A stretch of DNA of 64,000 bases from Anisodus tanguticus. Taxonomy: Eukaryota > Streptophyta > Magnoliopsida > Solanales > Solanaceae. The translations under genes and the position numbers were made by a program. The notes under the pieces were generated by a model, which saw nothing but the letters and a program-made list of their open reading frames with translations, was not told the DNA's origin and made no database searches. The DNA is taken from NCBI GenBank assembly GCA_034509755.1, contig CM067546.1:35052383-35116382 (forward strand), read 5' to 3'. Below, one piece after another: positions 1 to 10,103 of this stretch (its first letter is position 1; each line of letters starts with the position of its first letter).

Positions 1-310
1 CAAAAATATTAAAAAGCAAAATTAAAGACCACATATTAGAGGGGTAGAAATTGAGTACCACCCTGAAATAGGGGCATTTGTTCAAATGACGCAACAAGTA
101 TTGCCCAGTAAATAAGATAGTTTTCAAATAGTTTACGCCAAATCATATTAATTTACTTAGATTAATAACTTAATTAAGTGAAAAATACATATACTTTTTC
201 CGGTCCATATTATATATGTTGTTTTTTAGCTTTTACATTATCAAGATGATATTAATTATTTTTCCTTCAAATTTATCCTTACTTCGATAAGTATAATTTT
301 TACATAATCA
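1..310. other. Gene-free AT-rich left flank
   Basis: AT-rich sequence with no coding potential that I can support. It is the host DNA left of the LINE target site, and it would be contiguous with the sequence after 8789 before the LINE inserted. Confidence 0.6.
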
Positions 311-322
311 AGAAACCATATT
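311..322. repeat. LINE target-site duplication, left copy
   Basis: AGAAACCATATT here is repeated exactly at 8778-8789. It abuts the poly-A side (plus-strand T run at 321-327) of the LINE 3' end. A 12-bp duplication of this kind is typical of target-primed reverse transcription. Confidence 0.85.
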
Positions 323-381
323 TTTTTGGCAAATAATTTTATTATGCCAAAAGTGAACGCTAAATACAGAGATGAACATGC
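323..381 (-). other. LINE 3' UTR end with A tail
   Basis: On the minus strand this ends TTTGGCATAATAAAATTATTTGCC followed by seven A. I recognise that ending from Solanaceae LINE 3' ends (recollection, not a search). It is separated from the rest of the 3' UTR by the solo LTR. Confidence 0.75.
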
Positions 382-2009
382 TGTTGGGATTTGTTGGGTT
401 CGTAAATCAAATAATAAGCACATCGGAAGTTTAAAATTTTTACCCAACAACAATCCTGACATGACTTATACGATTATCATGTTGTACGTTCAAAACATGA
501 TAAAAGAAAACTTACAGGTTTTCGTACGCGAGATTCAACACTAAGGTATCCACGCGATTTGTTTCCTCGATTGCAAGATCTAACTCTAGTGTATTTTCTA
601 TTCAAGAAAGCTAGATAATCTTGCTTTAGGAACTGAGAAGTTATTTTTGTAACACCATAATTATGGGGTATGTGTTGTATATATAGGAGTTCAAGACAAA
701 ATCTAAATAGATCTAAAATAGGAAAACCTGGGCCCATGTTAATGTTCAGTGGACCAACCCAGATGGTCCACTTCACATGCCCAAAGTCACGGCCAAACTC
801 CCATTTTGGGCAAGTAATTTCTGGCTCAATTACTTCTATGTATTTGTTCGAGTACCCATATAATATATCCAACACAATTAAATCCAAAATCCAATTTGAC
901 TTAATTAAATAATTTCTATCAAATAGAAATATTCCATAATTATTATAAATTAAATATCTCGATTCTCAATCGAATATTTAATACTTTCTCAATACACTCT
1001 TAGATCGAAGAAACAATCGTATATAGTGTGACCCTATAAGCCTTCACATATCGACATTAATCTAATTAAGGTCCATACGAAACTCCTAGACTGCGTCGTA
1101 TGACGAACTCAATATGTGAAGTTCGTTTACATGAATCCAGCAAACTTGACCTTTATGCGGAACTATAAATTCCTTTCATTTGCACACACTCGATTAAACT
1201 TATGATTTGTCAAGTGTCTATCCAAATGGCTTAATCACTTTATCTCACATTTATTCGTTAACAACTTGACCATATTCTAAATATGTCTCTTGCACTGGCC
1301 AGTGACTTTAGTCAACCTAATAACATTGAGAAGTTGAGTGCTCTCTCGAATTTCCAATCGAGGAATGAATCATATTCTTGGCTCAACTACCACATTGATT
1401 TACATCCTGATGCACCCAACACAAGCCGTATCTTTTCCAAGAGGAGTTTAAACTTAGAACTTGGTCAAAGTACGTCATTCTGTAAACAAGGTGCGTATTG
1501 ACCTCAAGTCAAAGGACATTTATAATCCACACGCCGATAACACTATAGACATGTATAACAAATAGTTTATCGTCAGGGTATACCAATACTTCTCCAAAGT
1601 ATCCATGTATCCATCACGAATAACCATTACTCGTAGTTGTGAGACATACTACATTCTCCAAGAATGTGATGCAGACCACATGTCGATTTATAGCATATCA
1701 TCGATAGCTCATTCTCGATGATCATTAGTCGAGGCTATTTTGAGAGTTACGTTCTATCATTAATATCTCACTCTATTAATGACAACGTAAGCTCAAGGGA
1801 TGCACATATATCAATAATTGCAAACAATCAAACAATAAATCAATAAATGCAAATGCCATAATTATTAATATCATTAATAATACGAATGTGTTCAAGTACA
1901 TTTTTGTCCCTAATATAGATTGTCTCTAAGAAATACATACTTTCACATTCAACTAGACACTGTCCCAATAATCAGTTCTAACTAAACAACCATTAGAACA
2001 TATCAGCTA
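382..2009. mobile_element. Candidate solo LTR, 1.6 kb, in the LINE 3' UTR
   Basis: Begins TGTTGGGATT and ends with TA (a likely decayed CA). It is flanked by CATGC at 377-381 and 2010-2014 (ACATGC if one more base is counted). Removing it restores the LINE 3' UTR. It has no retroviral coding domain; the short frames in it are unrelated to any family I know. A single LTR left by recombination between two LTRs is the simplest reading. A non-autonomous large-LTR element is an alternative. Its orientation is not clear, though a TATATATA stretch near 676 could be a plus-strand promoter. Confidence 0.6.
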
Positions 2010-2680
2010 CATGCCATCTCTTGCTTACACAGGGTAATAATTTAACTTTTCAAACCATTTAGCAATTCTACTCAGATTACTAGCCTTGAAATGGATCTCC
2101 TGTATAGTACATTTGATCATGATATGAAGATGCTGCTTCGTGTTTTGGAATATCCTCGTATTTCTCTCTTTTCATATGTAATAAGTAGCTCCAGCTAACA
2201 TCATTCTATATACTTGCGCTTGTGGACTTCTTCCTCTGGCCATCTTTTATGCCCATTTCAATTCTTCATTCCATTGTAGTGGACATCTATTTATATTGAG
2301 CCATTACAGTAACTTCCTCCACACATAAGTTGATCCCTCACACTCAAAGAATAAGTGATTAGTTCTATCATCCTTCTGCAAACATTAAGGACACACCTTT
2401 TCTGTAGTAATTCACCATTTGAACAATCTGTCTCTAGTAGTCAGTCTCTTATGAGTATCTAATTGCATTATAAAAATATATCTGCACAGCTCCATATTGT
2501 TGCAAATCAGCTTCCTCTAGGTCACCTTCTCATACTCACCTCTGAGCTTGGTAGAGAATGTGTTCATTTGCATAATGTCATCTGTTGAATAACCTGCCTG
2601 AGTGAAGTACTTTGTGGTTTTCAAAATCCTTTGTATAATTCATGAAATCTGCTTTGGTACACCATCTAACATGTTCCTTC
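2010..2680 (-). pseudogene. LINE ORF2 C-terminus with zf-RVT-like domain and 3' UTR
   Basis: Minus-strand translation shows segments typical of the zf-RVT region of plant non-LTR retrotransposons: ILKTTKYFTQAGYS, STKLRGEYEKVT, TTRDRLFKW, DDRTNHLFFECEGS (C of the zinc-binding pattern), VWRKLLQWLNI and YYIWKEREI. In-frame stops interrupt it. The reading continues from 8484 across the Copia insertion, and below about 2030 it passes into 3' untranslated sequence that resumes at 381. It has no separate start because this is the tail of ORF2. Confidence 0.8.
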
Positions 2681-3394
2681 GGTGGGAAACAACAATTGCA
2701 GGGAACGGAAAGTAAGTAAATATTACAATTGCTAGAAATGATAAACTAAAGATTACAACAAAACTGGAAATCAAGAATGAAACAAACTCCTTGTGTGATT
2801 TGCTGAGTCGAGTGATGACACTCTGTCTTTAAGACAAGATTGCCCCATATATCTCCTTTTACGTTGTCGGGCAATAGTCTCCCAAGATACAACAACAACT
2901 TAACAATTGAGCAAAGGAAACTCAAGTGTTACTCTTGAAGAACTTTGAGTATAGTAAACTTGCTAGAGAGGAAGAAGATGAATTCAGAAATTCTGTAGTA
3001 TTTTCTAAGTGTAGTGTTCAACAATTGAGCCAAAAGCCTCAATTTATAGTGTAAGGAGATGACCCCTTAACTAGCCAACTAGTGGCCTTCAATAGCCAAT
3101 GTAATGGCCTTCACGGCTCTGCGGCGATTTCCGACTCGTTTCATCTTACACTTCGTACACTTCTTCCTTCGTTTACCAACGTGGAATACTTTGTCATTTG
3201 GCCAATAACTGTCCATCATTCTATGTCTCAAATGTATTACATACATACAAATATCTCTTTCACTAATGAAATTTGCGATACTTGGCACTACGTGTGCACG
3301 TGTGTGGAAACGACGTTTCCGACGTGCGGGGCCCCAATTGTTTGAGTCATAAATAATGGAATATACTTAATTCCACATTAGTAAATTTCCAACA
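2681..3394 (-). repeat. 3' LTR of Copia 1, with internal deletion
   Basis: Matches 7616-8483 along its length but is about 150 bp shorter. The missing part lies between the shared text around 3103 and 3110, and corresponds to about 8043-8205 in the other LTR, including its GC-rich GGCGCCGCGG segment. Confidence 0.85.
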
Positions 3395-3404
3395 ATCCCC
3401 TCTT
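3395..3404 (-). other. Polypurine tract of Copia 1
   Basis: On the minus strand AAGAGGGGAT directly precedes the 3' LTR, the expected plus-strand priming site. Confidence 0.7.
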
Positions 3405-3639
3405 GAAAGAGATTTTGGCGCACTCACATAGTGCCTTTTCCAGCAATCTTTCAGCGGATCGATGTTGCATCTGGATAGGTAGCTTCTGCTTTGAACCTTC
3501 CATAGTTGAATACAATCAGACTTATTTACTGTGTGGTGAACGTGATGTCTTGAACCGTCAGTGTTTTGTGTAAGCCAAGTCAGCAGTACCAACACAACAA
3601 CTTTCCTTACTCTGTTCTTCATAATATTTTGTCCATTGT

Positions 3640-3820
3640 GGCTTGTAGGAGACCATTAAAAGTGTTAGGAATCATTAAAAGGAATCCTGCTATACCCCAC
3701 CGTATTGGTCCTTATACCTTTGGTTTTAAGCCCATTCCCCTAGACAAGCAGAACATCTGATCTTTGGGTAAGCCCTTTGTCAGTGGGTCCGCTATATTAT
3801 CCTTTGATTTTATGTAATAC
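3640..3820 (-). pseudogene. RNase H C-terminal tail of Copia 1
   Basis: The minus-strand translation contains KSKDNIADPLTKGLPKDQ, the conserved C-terminal end of Copia RNase H, followed by a short tail to a stop. It follows directly after DANW...SGYV of the upstream RT/RNase H frame, in a different frame. The middle of RNase H, with most of its catalytic residues, has been deleted at about 3815-3825. Confidence 0.75.
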
Positions 3821-4867
3821 ATACCCACTGGTGAACTTGGTGTTCTCTATATCAGATATCCAGTTTGCATCACTGTACCCCTCTAGTACAACTGGATATC
3901 TTGAATAATGCAACCCGTAAGTTAGCGTGTATTTCAGGTATCGTAGTACCCGATTCAACGCCTTCAAATGATCATTACTCGAATTACGGGTAAACCTAGC
4001 CAACTTGTTGACTGCATAAGCAATATCAGGTCGGGTGCAGTTTGTTATGTACATCAAACTACCAATCACCTGTGCATATTGCTCCTGACATACGGGTGCA
4101 CCACGATTTTTATCAAGCTTTTGATTTCTATCCATTGGTGACTTCATAGGCGAACTGTCAAACATCTTAAACTTTCTCAACACATCCTCGATGTAGTGAG
4201 ACTGAGATAAGACCAGTCCGTTAGACGTCTTAGAGATATTTATCCCTAAGATGACATCTGCGATACCCATATCCTTCATGTCGAAGCATTGTTTCAACAT
4301 GTTCTTAGTCTCTAGAATCAAGCTAGGACTGCTCCCTGTGATCAACATGTCATCTACGTATAGGCATATCATGATGAACGAGTCAGAGTTACCTTTCGTG
4401 TAGACACATTTGTCACACTCATTAATGGCGAAACCCTTCGATAGTAGAGTACTATCAATTTTTTCGTGCCATTACTTCGGGGCTTGTTTCAGCCCGTACA
4501 GAGATTTGACAAGCCGACAGACTTTCTTCTCTTGCCGTGGAACCACATACCCCTCGGGTTGTTCCATATAAATTTCTTCTTCCAAATCACCATTTAGGAA
4601 GGCTGTCTTGACATCCATTAGATGTATCTCAAGGTCACGCAACGCTGCGATCACAATGAATACTCGTATGAACGTTATCCTAGACACCAGGGAGTACATG
4701 TCAAAATAGTCAAGGCCTTCTTTCTGCCGATACCCCTTGATTACCAACCTGTCCTTGTACTTATGTATAAACCCATCTGCTTTATACTTCCGTTTGAGTA
4801 TCCATTTACTACCCAATGGTTTATTTTCCGGAGGAAGATCAACCAACTCCCAAGTATGGTTATGCAA
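3797..4867 (-). pseudogene. Reverse transcriptase of Copia 1 with start of RNase H
   Basis: Copia RT (RVT_2 family) on the minus strand. The N-terminal half (4472-4867) has WELVDLPPENKPLGSKWI, MDVKTAFLNGDLEEEIYMEQPEG and SLYGLKQAPK. The C-terminal half (3797-4372) has the catalytic CLYVDDMLITG, then GSLMYITNCTRPDIAYAV and YSDANW at the start of RNase H. The catalytic DD pair is intact. The halves are separated by about 100 bp in another frame, so at least one frameshift lies between them. The RNase H part stops at a deletion junction. Confidence 0.9.
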
Positions 4868-4906
4868 AATGGACTTTATTTCACTCTCAATAGCTTTTTT
4901 CCAGAG

Positions 4907-5098
4907 TTATTCCTCTGGAGTTGACAATATTTCAGCAATTGTCCTTGGTTCGTCATCAACCATATAAGCTACAAAGTCAAGACCGAAGGATTTATCCTTC
5001 CTGGCCCTTTTACTTTGCCTTGGTTCCACCTCTGGAGTCTCCAAGTTCTGAGAATCTAGAACACTAGATTCTGGATATTCAGACACTTTGAAGTCCAC
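4907..5098 (-). pseudogene. Integrase-RT linker of Copia 1
   Basis: A 63-residue frame with PRQSKRARKDKSFGLDFVAY and DDEPRTIAEIL. This resembles the poorly conserved linker between the integrase C-terminus and RT in Tnt1-type Copia polyproteins. It is bounded by frame changes on both sides. Confidence 0.6.
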
Positions 5099-5164
5099 TA
5101 GATTTGAACCATCTAGATCCGGGCAGTCAATGACTCCCGGTTCCTGAGAGCTTTGTTCATAACT

Positions 5165-6013
5165 TCATTTGCGAGAGGTTATGTCTTTTTCCTTTCTAGG
5201 AAAAGTATCTTCAAAGAATTGAGCATTCCTTGATTCCATGATTGTACCCCCGTGGATATCTGGAATATCTGACTTATGCACTAAGAAGCGATAAGCACTA
5301 CTGTTATTTGCATATCCGATGAAAATGCAATCTATAGTCTTAGGCCCAATCTTGACCTGCTTTGGCTTGGGTACTTCGACCTTTGCCAAACAACCCCACA
5401 CCTTTAAATATTTATAGGTGGGTTTCTTTCCCTTTCATAATTCATATCGAGTTTTGTCCTTACCCTTATGTGCGACTCTATTAAGAATTGTATTAGCGGT
5501 AAGGACGGCTTCTCCCCACATGTTTTGGGGAAGACCGGAATTGATGAGCAAAGCATTCATCATTTCCTTCAATGTGCGGTTCTTACGTTCCGCCACACCA
5601 TTCACCTTTGGTGAGTATGGAGTCGTCGTTTGATGAACAATGCCTGATTGGGCACAATATTCCTCAAATGACGCTACATATTCTCCCCCTCTATCGCTAC
5701 GAATGGATTTAATCTGCATGCTTAGTTGGTTCTCAACTTCTGCTTTGTAACGTCGGAACGCTTCATCTTTACTTTTCAACAGGTAAAGGTAACAATACAT
5801 TGTACTATCATCAATGAATGTCACAAAGTACTTGTTCCCCCCTCTAGTTTGTGCAAACTTCAAATCATATATATCTGTGTGAATAAGTTCTAGAGGAGCG
5901 GTATTTCTTTCGACGGATCGAAAAGGAATCTTTGTGAGTTTTGCCTCTACGCACACCTCACACTTATGTTGAGGGTTTACGTCGATAGACGGCAACAACT
6001 CCAACTTTACCAA
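5165..6013 (-). pseudogene. Integrase of Copia 1
   Basis: The frame 5435-6013 carries the zinc-finger end CEVCVEAK, then the catalytic core: HTDIYDL (first D), RSDRGGEY (second D) and NGVAERKNR (E). The DDE triad is present. The frame breaks at 5435 and resumes at 5165-5401 with WGCLAKVEVPKPK and IFIGYANNS, the conserved C-terminal part of the core region. It inserts retroelement cDNA in live relatives. Here it is a fragment between two frameshifts and cannot be expressed as a polyprotein. Confidence 0.9.
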
Positions 6014-6462
6014 CCTTTGGATGGACTTGTAGTTACATGTCCTAATCTATTATGCCATAAATTAGAGGACTCAAGCAAGTAAGAAGAAACTTCAATATTA
6101 TTGCTTGCACATAATACATACATGGCGTTAACTTTTAAGAGGCCTTCACAGACGAAGCCCCTTCCCACAAACATTCCATTCTTGGTGATTTCAAATTTAT
6201 TAGACTCTAACACTAGCCTAAAACCAACATTAACCAATAAATGACCTGAAATTAAATTTCTCCTAATCTCAGGGACATGCATCACCTCCTTCAGAGTGAG
6301 CTCCTTTCCAGAAGTCATCTTCAGGACTACCTTTACTACCCCCAGCACGTCAGAGGAAGTGTTGTTACCCATGAACAACTTCTTGTTTGTAACTGGTGTA
6401 TAAGTGGATAAGGCATCTCTATTGGAACAGATGTACTTGTAGCACCCGTGTCCATCCACCAT
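6007..6462 (-). pseudogene. Protease end and pre-integrase domain of Copia 1
   Basis: Continues the protease out of frame from the gag ORF. KLFMGNNTSSDVLG and VMHVPEIRRNLISG are the hallmark downstream motifs of Copia aspartic protease. SSNLWHNRLGHVT is the HH part of the pre-integrase zinc finger. A frameshift near 6430 separates it from the active-site DTGA, and another near 6010 separates it from integrase. Confidence 0.85.
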
Positions 6463-7592
6463 TGCATGGGATTCTCAACAAAGTTTGCTTCAAGCACCAC
6501 CACTGAGAGCTCCTCAATCATGTCGTCCAGAAGCCTATATTTGATGATGTTAGCTTGTGCCTTGCCCTTAGTCTTGTCCTTCTCTTGTTGCTCAGTCTTG
6601 AGCTTGCGGCAATCCTTGATCATGTGACCAGGTTTTCCACAGTGGTGACAGTTTCCTTTGAACTTCTTCGCTGCTTGGGTCTTGCCGTCTTTCTGAAACT
6701 TGCGCTTCTTGCTTGGGTTCCCTTTTGCCTCAGCCAGATTTGCCTTTGCCTTAGCGGGTTGTTTTCCCTTAGGCAAGGCCTTCTTATTATTTTCCTGAAT
6801 TTGGAGTTTGATAATAAGTTCTTCAAAGGTCATTTCCTTTGTCTTGAGTTTTAAATAACTCATAAACTCATTCCACGAGGGATGTAACTTTTCAATCAGT
6901 GATGCAACCAAAAACTGCTCATTTGGTTTCATACCTTCCAAATCCAAGTGATGTAGAATCATTTGGAATTCCTGGACTTGGGACATCACTGTTTTACTAT
7001 CCACCATTTGAAATTTCAGAAATTTTCCAACGATGAATTTCTTTGTTCCATCATCTTGTGCGTTGTACTTCTTCTGCTGCTTCTCCCATAACTCTTTGGC
7101 GGTGCCAACGGTGCAATACACCGTGTAGAGTGGGTCTGACAGGCACTTCAAAATATAGTTCTTACACATGAAATCACTATGACTCCATGCATTAAGAATC
7201 ATCTTCATGCCATTAATGACATGGATACCTTGGCCCCCTTCAACCGTTTCAGTAGGCAAAGGGTCCATTTCATCTCCAACTTGTGGAGGATCTTCTGTTA
7301 GGAAATGAGCCATTCCCATAACAGTCAGATATAATAACATCTTCTTTTGCCATCTCTTGAAGTTGGAGCCCATGAACTTTTCAGGGTGTTCATGGTGAAA
7401 TCCAGCGGGTGGAGGAACGACAATGTTCCCTTGAGCAGCAGAAAAGGCGTTGGATGAGCCTTGAGCATCCGGAAAGGCATTGGGTGTGCCTTGAGCAGTA
7501 GGGAAGGCAGAGGGGTTGCCTAGAGTAGCAACAGCAGCGGCGGCAGCAGAATCAGAAGCGAGTTGTTCTCTTCCAGTCATCTTTCTAAGCAC
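6336..7592 (-). pseudogene. Gag with zinc knuckle and protease active site, Copia 1
   Basis: A 418-residue frame from ATG at 7592. After an Ala-rich N-terminus with repeated GxxxAFPxAQG units, it has a UBN2/DUF4219-type capsid region (FKRWQKKMLLYLT, AKELWEKQQKKY, KLHPSWNEFMSYL), a Lys-rich stretch, a CCHC knuckle CHHCGKPGHMIKDC near residue 320, and the protease active site WWMDTGATST near residue 380. The frame then runs off because of a frameshift. Only 23 bp lie between the ATG and the LTR, which is short for a leader. Confidence 0.9.
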
Positions 7593-7615
7593 TTACAATA
7601 ATCTTGTCTTAAAAT

Positions 7616-8483
7616 TGTGGGATACAACAATTGCAGGGAAGGGGAAGTAAGTAAATATTATAATTGCTAGAAAGGATAAACTAAAGATTACAACAAAACT
7701 GGAAATCAAGAATGAAACAAACTCCTTGTGTGATTTGCCGAGTCGAGTGATGACACTCTGTCTTTAAGACAAGATTGCCCCGTATATCTCATTTTACGTT
7801 GTCGGGCAATAGTCTCCCAAGATACAACAACAACTTACCAATTGAGCAAATGAAACTCAAGTGTTACTCTTGAAGAACTTTGAGTATAGTAAACTTGCTA
7901 AAGAGGAAGATGATGAATTCAGAAATTCTGTAGTATTTTCTAAGTGTAGTGTTCAACAATTGAGCCAAATGCCTCAATTTATAGTGTAAGGAGATGACCC
8001 CCTTAACTAGCCAACTAGTGGCCTTCAATAGCTAATGTAATGACACTTATTGAGGGGTTACATTCAGCCAAATAATGACTGAATTAATGTGCCAAGTAAT
8101 GGAGATTCAATGCTCCAAAACCATCCCAAAAGTCAGAACTTTCCAACTTCCTGTCGCAGCATTCTGCTTCCGAAGCGCCGCGGCGCTGCCTGGGAGGCGC
8201 CGCGGCCCTTCACGGCAATTTCCGACTCGTTTCATCTTACATTTCGTACACTTCTTCCTTCGTTTACCAACGTGGAATACTTTGTCATTTGACCAATAAC
8301 CGCCCATCGTTCTCTAACTCAAACGTATTACATACGTACCAATATCTCTTTCACTAATGAAATTTGCAATACTTGGCACTACGTGTGCACGTGTGTGGAA
8401 ACGACGTTTCCGACGTGCGGAGCCCCAATTGTTTGTCATAAATAATGGGATATACTTAATTCCACATTAGTAAATTTCCAACA
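7616..8483 (-). repeat. 5' LTR of Copia 1
   Basis: An 868-bp LTR; it is the upstream LTR because gag starts just inside it. No canonical initiator-Met primer site (TGGTATCAGAGC) follows it; the first internal bases on the minus strand are ATTTTAAGACAAGATTATTG. Confidence 0.9.
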
Positions 8484-8777
8484 CCTTCTTCTCCCATAGT
8501 ATGAATGGATCCATTGAATAATTTATCCTTTTAATGCAAATGTTCCAAAGTAATATACTAATTGCAGCTTTGTTCCAAATAGTAATAACCAAAATGATTT
8601 TGTCCTAAGACAGAAGTGCTATTTTAGACATTTCAGTACCGTCCCGTCCATAGAAAGTTTCTACAAGTAACCTCAATCATGTTGATAACAGTTTTTGGAA
8701 GCACAAACACTTATGCCCAGCACATTTGGACTGAGAATAGAACAAACTTATTAAGTTGAGCTCTCCTTGCATAGGAG
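8484..8777 (-). pseudogene. LINE reverse transcriptase fragment (C-terminal part of RT domain)
   Basis: Read on the minus strand this encodes, with stops and a frame change, segments such as CRNFLWTGR, TIWNKAAI and LLWNICIKR. These correspond to the conserved region between the RT fingers/palm and the zf-RVT domain in plant LINE ORF2 proteins (family knowledge). A first segment near 8765, SYARRAQLNK-like with a frame change, marks the 5' truncation point next to the target duplication. The coding region continues at 2680 on the far side of the Copia insertion. No function is expected. Confidence 0.8.
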
Positions 8778-8789
8778 AGAAACCATATT
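8778..8789. repeat. LINE target-site duplication, right copy
   Basis: AGAAACCATATT, identical to 311-322. It marks the 5' truncation point of the LINE. Confidence 0.85.
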
Positions 8790-9863
8790 AAATAAATATT
8801 ATTTAATTAAGAATAATTTAGTAAAAACATCTTACTTTTTAAGAATGAATGAATGAATTTTAATAAAGTGTGTCCGAACTATACATTATATAATATGAAT
8901 TGAAGGGGAGTACTAGTTATTTATAGTTAGCTGCTAAGAAAGTTTATACACAAAAACATGTCATGCATTTACTAATATGATATTAATATCCGATACAAAT
9001 AAAATTTTATCATATGTTTGACAAATGAAAAAAGTTAGGTATTTTTCATGATATTCTTACCCATATTTTGATTTCCTTTTTATCTAAGAGAAGCGCAATA
9101 TGAAGATCATAATTATTTTTTATATTTCCGAAAAGATAAATATAATTATCTTTCATTTTGTGTTTGAAAAAAAGTTTTGAACATCTATAAATTGAAGATA
9201 TTTTTATTTTCAATTCTCACTTTTATATCATTCACGATATAGTTATTTAGCCTGGGAGAGTCTTGTATAGGGGAGAATTTCTCTCTCCGTATCTTATACT
9301 CTTTTTTTATTATTTAGTAAATTGCTTATATAGTTATATATAATTAATTGATCAAATCATATTATTTATTATATCGCTTTAAATAGATTTTTCTTTATTA
9401 TTTTATTTGTCATAATTTAAAATTTGTTTTATTAGCTTCCGCGTGACTTCGGCCTATTTCGATTCTAAGATAAGATGCTTTAGGCTTCCTTCCATGGCAA
9501 TATAAGAATAGTTTTAGACCGTAGCCTCTTATAAAAAAGAAAAATACCAAATCATGAATATTGCTGAAATCTCTTGATAGGCTTGTCTATTAGAAGATGC
9601 CGAGTTTTCTGTTGCCACATATTTGAGGATTCAATTTCTATCTAAAAATAGACACTATTAAATTCATCGAACTGTAGCTCTAAAAGGGAACCTCCACCCA
9701 CCAACTACTTACGAGTACTCAGAGAGAAGAGAAAGCTCTTCCCAATATAATAAATGCCAAAAATTTGTATTTAATCATCTGCTGAGCTCCTTTTTTTTTT
9801 TTTTTTGGCAAGTTAAACTACTAGAATATATTTTTAGGGAAAACATTAAGTTTTATTAGCTCA
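8790..9863. other. Gene-free intergenic stretch
   Basis: AT-rich, with no frame longer than chance and no TSD-flanked element that I can define. A run of 16 T at 9791-9806 could be the A tail of a minus-strand retroposon, but I found no matching duplication. Confidence 0.5.
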
Positions 9864-9865
9864 TA

Positions 9866-10103
9866 CTTCTTCCGTCTCAATTTATGTGTCAGTGTTTTAC
9901 TTGACACAAAATTTAAGAAAGAAAAGTTTACTTTTGAAATGTATGGTCTAGAACAAACCTAAGACAATTGTGTAACTATAAATCATTTCATTAGGATAAA
10001 AGAAATTTTTTAAAGTTAAATTTCTTTTAATTATAGAAAAATTTTATTCATTTTGAGACAGACTAAAAAGAAAATGGCGCCACCTAAATTAAGACAGAGG
10101 GAG
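9866..10103. mobile_element. Stowaway-type MITE
   Basis: Terminal inverted repeats CTTCTTCCGTCTCAATTTATG at the left and TAAATTAAGACAGAGGGAG at the right, with TA on both sides (9864-9865 and 10104-10105). This is the classic Stowaway (Tc1/mariner MITE) structure. At 238 bp it has no coding capacity. Confidence 0.85.

Larger units (their letters stand above)
2681..8483 (-). mobile_element. Copia retrotransposon 1 (complete, decayed)
   Basis: LTR retrotransposon on the minus strand, inserted in the LINE. Its ends carry LTRs 2681-3394 (3') and 7616-8483 (5'). The 5-bp target duplication CCTTC is at 2676-2680 and 8484-8488. Order on the minus strand is gag, protease, integrase, RT, RNase H, which is the Ty1/Copia order. 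Several frameshifts and a deletion through RNase H make it inactive. The LTR begins TGTTGG and ends CCCACA (CCCACC in the decayed copy). Confidence 0.9.
323..8777 (-). mobile_element. 5'-truncated LINE, interrupted by a solo LTR and a Copia element
   Basis: Minus-strand LINE remnant. Its own DNA is only about 1 kb: 8484-8777 (end of the RT region), 2010-2680 (zf-RVT-like C-terminus and 3' UTR) and 323-381 (3' end with AATAAAATTATTTGCC and a short A run). The three pieces join into one continuous element when the solo LTR (382-2009) and the Copia element (2681-8483) are removed together with their 5-bp duplications. The whole is flanked by the exact 12-bp repeat AGAAACCATATT. LINEs are commonly truncated at the 5' end, as here. 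It is dead: several in-frame stops. Confidence 0.85.
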
